The position numbers were made by a program, and so were the translations under genes. Source: Anaerolineae bacterium (GTDB taxonomy: Bacteria; Chloroflexota; Anaerolineae; B4-G1). Taken from it: 6,626 nucleotides of DNA. The notes below the pieces were generated by a model. The model did no database searches. It was not told where the DNA came from and worked only from the letters and a program-made list of their open reading frames with translations. The stretch spans positions 1 to 6,626 of the forward strand of contig JALWUZ010000243.1 in the NCBI GenBank assembly GCA_027079895.1, written 5' to 3'. Within the stretch, counting starts at the first letter, position 1; each line of letters starts with the position of its first letter. Shown piece after piece: positions 1-3,752 of the stretch.

Positions 1-173
1 GTATCCGTCGGCGCGGGGGGCGTCGGCGGGAGCGGCGTCCGCGTGGGGGTCGGCGTCACCGGGGGCGCACCGCCGCCGCAGCCGGTCAGCCCCCCGGACA
101 GCAGGGCCAGGGTCGCCAGGGCAGCGGTGAGCCAGATGAGCACACGCCAGCGTCGTTTCTGTCTAGAGTTCAT
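1..173 (-). CDS. Putative lipoprotein, N-terminal part only (runs off left edge)
   Basis: The reading frame begins with two adjacent ATG codons (174-176 and 171-173) and stays open to base 1. From the second ATG the protein starts MNSRQKRRWRVLIW, a positively charged n-region, followed by a hydrophobic stretch rich in Leu and Ala, then the lipobox L-T-G-C with the Cys at residue 32. This is a classic signal peptidase II site, so the mature protein should be lipid-anchored on the outer face of the cytoplasmic membrane. After the Cys come three Gly and a Pro/Thr-rich linker (PTPTPTRTPLPP), typical of tethers before an extracellular domain. That domain is outside the window, so the function is unknown. 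I prefer the second ATG because the GGAGG core is 7 nt away, against 4 nt for the first. The gene follows the DUF167 gene by 20 nt on the same strand, so co-transcription is likely. Confidence 0.8.
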   Translation of the reverse strand, partial: MNSRQKRRWRVLIWLTAALATLALLSGGLTGCGGGAPPVTPTPTRTPLPPTPPAPTD

Positions 174-178
174 CATAA

Positions 179-185
179 CACCTCC
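179..185 (-). promoter_or_regulatory. Strong Shine-Dalgarno site of the lipoprotein gene
   Basis: On the minus strand this reads GGAGGTG, a perfect match to the anti-Shine-Dalgarno end of 16S rRNA. It stands just ahead of the double ATG at 171-176 and supports a real start even though the coding region is cut by the window edge. Confidence 0.75.
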
Positions 186-193
186 AAATAGGT

Positions 194-496
194 TCAGGCG
201 GATGGGGGAACGGCGGCCAACGCCCGCACCTCCTCGGCGGTGACTCCCCGCACCCAGACCCGTTTCTGTCTTCCGGTGTGGCCGCTGCGGATCTCCACCG
301 CTCCCGACGGGACGCCCAGTTGCCGCGCCAGGAATTTGACCAACGCCCGGTTGGCCCGTCCCTCGACCGGCGGAGCCGTCAGCCGCACCTTCAGCGCGTC
401 GCCGTGCAGCCCGATTATCTCGTCGCGGCGTCCGCGCGGGGCCACCCGCACCAGGAAGGAGCACCCTTCCTCATCTTCGACAATCCACAGCGGCAT
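194..496 (-). CDS. DUF167 (YggU-like) family protein, 100 aa
   Basis: This small protein starts MPLWIVEDEEG and carries the family signature nearly intact: a VRVAPRGRRDEI beta-strand and turn, LKVRLTAPPVEGRANRAL around residues 36-53, then a helix FLARQLGV and the closing SGHTGRQKRVWV segment. Its length is normal for the family (about 75-110 aa). DUF167 proteins are small alpha/beta cytoplasmic proteins found across bacteria and eukaryotes, often encoded near cell-division or membrane-biogenesis genes, with no firmly established biochemical role. The ATG at 494-496 was chosen because AGGAGGA lies 11 nt upstream and the family homology begins right after it. A longer reading from TTG at 566-568 adds 24 residues with no family match. 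It lies 79 nt downstream of the Res gene on the same strand and 20 nt upstream of the lipoprotein gene. I see no link to restriction and take it as a neighbouring housekeeping-type gene. Confidence 0.88.
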   Translation of the reverse strand: MPLWIVEDEEGCSFLVRVAPRGRRDEIIGLHGDALKVRLTAPPVEGRANRALVKFLARQLGVPSGAVEIRSGHTGRQKRVWVRGVTAEEVRALAAVPPSA

Positions 497-507
497 CGGT
501 ACGATAG

Positions 508-514
508 TCCTCCT
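508..514 (-). promoter_or_regulatory. Shine-Dalgarno site deciding the DUF167 start
   Basis: On the minus strand this reads AGGAGGA, 11 nt before the ATG at 494-496. It favours that ATG over the upstream in-frame TTG at 566-568. Confidence 0.65.
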
Positions 515-575
515 AGCAGCCCGCACTTCACACGCGCCGCGAAACGCAACGGGCGGGGTCAGGTGCAAGCGTCGG

Positions 576-3500
576 CTAGTCGCCCGCGAACAACAGCCTC
601 ACGTAGTCGTACTCGTCTCCGCGCTCGAAGAACAGGATGTGTTTTTGGGCAAACTTCTTCCGACTCCAAGTACCGTCGTCGTATCGCGGATAGAGTTCAT
701 CATAGGGCGTCGCGGAGATGACGAAAGCGTCCAGCGAGATGTCCATCCGTCCGCTACGTCCGGCGATTTCCTGGGCCAGAGCGGGAAGGCTTTCGTGCAG
801 CCGCGCCTTCTCATCGTGGATATAGGCCCTGGCGTGGAGCATCCCGTGAGGCTCGATGAAGATGATTCTCTGGCTTCGACCGTCGAGAATCCAGAGGATG
901 AAGTCCGGGTAAAAGCCGCGTTCTTCGAAGAAGCCAATGCCCTTGCCCCGGCTCAGGTTGCGCAGCAGGAATATTTCCTTCCCGGCCAACGAGCGATCTT
1001 TTTCCTCTTCCCAGTAGGCTCTCAGATCGCGCACGAAGCACGCCTCGCTCTCTTTCAGCGCGGGGGGAATGCTCTTGAATGCCTCTGATTTTTCCACCAG
1101 CAGGGGCAGGTACAGGTGGTGGTCGAAGGCGATGCGCGGCAATCCCTGGTTCTCCTCCTCCCGCAGACGTTTTTCCTCTTCGAGGAGTTTTTGGATGGCT
1201 TCGATCAACGCCCGGTCTGAACGCCGTACTTGCACCACGTAAGCGGGGCGGTCTTCACGCGCTACGCCGCGATTGAAGGCCAGGTTAGGATCGTCCTCGT
1301 CCAGCGGGCGGTATTCCATGACCTGCGTTTCCCAGTGCTCTCGGCGACGCCGATAGAAGGTGTCCATGTATTTGCACAGGATGGCCGTCACCGTTTCCTG
1401 CAACCGGCGGCGGTCGGCGAAGGTCCTGGGCCGGACGGTCGCTTCGTCAGCCAGAAGGGTATACTCAACCTGGTTCATCAGTCGGCGCCCCGTTTCCGGG
1501 CGGATGACCAGGTTGCGCCACCCTTTGCGCACCTTGTAATCCAGCAGGTCCAGGTAAACCTGACCCCAATCCACCAAAGCCAGACTCTCCGCCGGAATCT
1601 GACGCTCCATCCCGGACTGCACAGTCGCGGTGTGCAACCCCCAGGCAGTGCTTTCCAGGGTCTGCACCTTGACCGAAAGGTCCACCCGCACGTGGATGCT
1701 CTCGTCGGCTTCCAGAATCAGGTGAGCGCGTTTGGCAAAGGGCCGGTCCACCGGCACACGAGGTACCATCAAATCTCTTTCGAGTGCCGGCCGGTTGACC
1801 CAGGCGAAGAGCGGCAGTTCGATGACCGGCTCGGTCTCCACGCCCTCACGCTCCAGGTAGTCGCGGAACTGGGCCATATAGTTGGCGCGCACGGCAAAGA
1901 TGTTGAGCGTCTCCAAACGCTTGATGTGTTTGGGATGCTCACCGCCCAGCGCGTCGCTGCGTTTCAGGCTCATCCCTTTGCCTTTGAGCCGCACGCCGCG
2001 GCCAAACAGTTGGATGATCTGCGAGCCTTCGCTGCGGCCAATGTTCAACAGTCCCATGTTGGACACGCGCCACGAGTTCCAGCCTTCCATGAATTTTTTG
2101 GCGCCGATGAGCACGTGGATGCGGGAATCGGGGCGGTTGATGTCGCCAAAGAGCGAGCCGCCTATGGCGTCCTGCTCCAGGGTGATTTCCGGCGCATGCT
2201 CCTCGACCAGTTTCTTGAAAGCCGCCGTGTCGCCGATGTAGATGAGGCCAAAATAACCGTCGGCGGCAGCGGCCCGGAGCCCGATTTCGCCGCCGGAGCC
2301 GCGAATGTCGGCCAGGTGCAGGCCGCCGGACGCCGGGGCGTGAAAGACGCGCCGCAGAATGTCGGCATAGAGGGCCGCCGGGGTCTCTCCGGTTTCGGCC
2401 AGATATTTGAAGCGGTCGAGGAACACGTCCGAGCCGTCCGCCGCCGTCAAGCCGCTCCGCCCTTTCAGCAGTTTTTCGACGGTGTCTTTCGCCCAGCGTC
2501 GGTCGTGGAGCACGCGGTGTAGAAAACGCGCCACCGTCAGCACGTCGCTCCGTTTTTGCCCCTGCCGGGTATAGACCGCGTTGACCGTGCTGCCGATGAA
2601 CACCCACAACGGCTTTTCCAGGTTGTAGGGCCGCAGAACGTCCGCCTTTTCCTCGTACAGGCGCAGTTGTTCGTAGAAAGAGAGCAGATTCCCCAGCAAC
2701 AGGGTATGCGTCTGCTCCTGGTCGGTGTCATCCCGCAGGTTGAGGATGCGAAAGTCCTTGCCAAAGCCGTCGCCGTAAAAGTAGCGGTAGGAATAGTCGA
2801 AGACGATGGCTTTGCCGTATTCGGTGGTCAGTTCGTCCTTTCCGGCGGCGCTGAGCGCCTGCCCGAAAGTGGCGCTGTACTCGAAGGTAAAGCCGGTCTT
2901 CCCCAGCGCGTCGCGGTAGCCGCGCCAGGCTCGACCGCCGGAGCCTTTGTGTCCCTCGTCCACGAAAATCAGGTTGCGCCCCTCGAATGCCTCCACCGGC
3001 ACGCTTACCCCTCCGCCTCGCTTTTGCTCCACCAATTTGGTGATCTCGATGACCTGCACCTCGTGGCGCATAGCAAACAGGCTGCTCGTGTTCAGGTCGA
3101 ATCGCCGCGCCGGAATGCCCGAAAGTTCCAACTCCCGCAGGTGTTGCTCGCTCAACCCCTCGTTGGGGGTGATGAGCAGGATGTTGTCCAATGGGGGGCG
3201 GGTCGCCGACTCGCCCGTATTGTGGTAGTGCAGGAACTGGTGGTAGTTCAGGTGTAGGATGAGCGTCTTGCCGCTGCCGGTGGCCATCCAGTAGGCCAGT
3301 TTGGTCAGGTCGTTTTCGGTAAAAGGCTCGTCCTCCGGCTCGCCGGTGACTTTGTGAGCGTTGCGTTCGTCCACGAAGGCGTTCAGGTCGGCCAGCAGTT
3401 GGGCTTTGTGATTGAAGAGGCGGTCGAGGAAGATTTCAGTGTAGAGCGCGGCTAGATGCTGGAAATAGCGCAGGGTGATGGGGCTGGAACGGTGGCGGTT

Positions 3501-3752
3501 GATGCGCTCCAGATGCAGGCGGATGTTCTCGTCGTAGCATGCCAACTCCTCTTCCGGGATGCGCACCTTGCCCCCGCGTGCCAGCAGGTGGTGGTAGAGA
3601 TGACTGTGCCCATCACCGGCATAGCCTTCGGCCGCTTCTTGGCAGTCTTCCAGCATGGCCTTGTTGCTCTCGTAGCCGAACAGGCTGTTGAGCCAGGCCA
3701 GCAGGACAAGCCGGTGCTCCAGTTTGGCATAGTGCTGAAGTCCGCTTGTCAT
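576..3752 (-). CDS. res: Type III restriction enzyme Res subunit (SF2 helicase with C-terminal nuclease-like domain), 1058 aa
   Basis: This is the motor and cutting subunit of a type III restriction-modification system; it acts in the cytoplasm with Mod on incoming unmethylated DNA. About 150 N-terminal residues precede the helicase core. The core shows Walker A ATGSGKT (157-163), motif Ia-like ITPNEGL (194-200), Walker B/motif II DEGH (265-268), motif III SAT (293-295) and motif VI QLFGRGVR (581-588), preceded by an EGW-containing motif V region (556-558). A charged, coiled-coil-like helix lies near 850-868. The C-terminus has FYPDFILWI followed by IIFIEPHG, matching the position of a PD-(D/E)xK nuclease (PD 949-950, E967) but with His969 where Lys is expected. 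Length is in the normal range for Res proteins (roughly 900-1100). The start is an ATG overlapping the Mod stop as ATGA, with GGAGGGA just upstream inside mod, so translation is probably coupled. The frame is intact, with no sign of decay. An alternative name would be DEAD/DEAH helicase of a Mod-Res pair; confidence in the type III call is high because of the adjacent Mod. Confidence 0.93.
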   Translation of the reverse strand: MTSGLQHYAKLEHRLVLLAWLNSLFGYESNKAMLEDCQEAAEGYAGDGHSHLYHHLLARGGKVRIPEEELACYDENIRLHLERINRHRSSPITLRYFQHLAALYTEIFLDRLFNHKAQLLADLNAFVDERNAHKVTGEPEDEPFTENDLTKLAYWMATGSGKTLILHLNYHQFLHYHNTGESATRPPLDNILLITPNEGLSEQHLRELELSGIPARRFDLNTSSLFAMRHEVQVIEITKLVEQKRGGGVSVPVEAFEGRNLIFVDEGHKGSGGRAWRGYRDALGKTGFTFEYSATFGQALSAAGKDELTTEYGKAIVFDYSYRYFYGDGFGKDFRILNLRDDTDQEQTHTLLLGNLLSFYEQLRLYEEKADVLRPYNLEKPLWVFIGSTVNAVYTRQGQKRSDVLTVARFLHRVLHDRRWAKDTVEKLLKGRSGLTAADGSDVFLDRFKYLAETGETPAALYADILRRVFHAPASGGLHLADIRGSGGEIGLRAAAADGYFGLIYIGDTAAFKKLVEEHAPEITLEQDAIGGSLFGDINRPDSRIHVLIGAKKFMEGWNSWRVSNMGLLNIGRSEGSQIIQLFGRGVRLKGKGMSLKRSDALGGEHPKHIKRLETLNIFAVRANYMAQFRDYLEREGVETEPVIELPLFAWVNRPALERDLMVPRVPVDRPFAKRAHLILEADESIHVRVDLSVKVQTLESTAWGLHTATVQSGMERQIPAESLALVDWGQVYLDLLDYKVRKGWRNLVIRPETGRRLMNQVEYTLLADEATVRPRTFADRRRLQETVTAILCKYMDTFYRRRREHWETQVMEYRPLDEDDPNLAFNRGVAREDRPAYVVQVRRSDRALIEAIQKLLEEEKRLREEENQGLPRIAFDHHLYLPLLVEKSEAFKSIPPALKESEACFVRDLRAYWEEEKDRSLAGKEIFLLRNLSRGKGIGFFEERGFYPDFILWILDGRSQRIIFIEPHGMLHARAYIHDEKARLHESLPALAQEIAGRSGRMDISLDAFVISATPYDELYPRYDDGTWSRKKFAQKHILFFERGDEYDYVRLLFAGD

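Noticed and set aside
497..575. Promoter or terminator between res and the DUF167 gene
   Set aside because: I saw only weak GC-rich pairing with no T-run and no convincing -35/-10 pair at proper spacing, so the gap supports nothing beyond the DUF167 ribosome binding site.
240..1088. Plus-strand open frame of 282 codons opposite DUF167 and the end of res
   Set aside because: It spans two real minus-strand genes and the gap between them, with low-complexity Arg/Ser-rich sequence and no family features.
1230..2522. Long plus-strand open frame of 430 codons opposite res
   Set aside because: It lies wholly opposite the res coding sequence, whose helicase motifs are clear, and its translation shows no recognisable domain. 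Long antisense frames are common in GC-rich genes.
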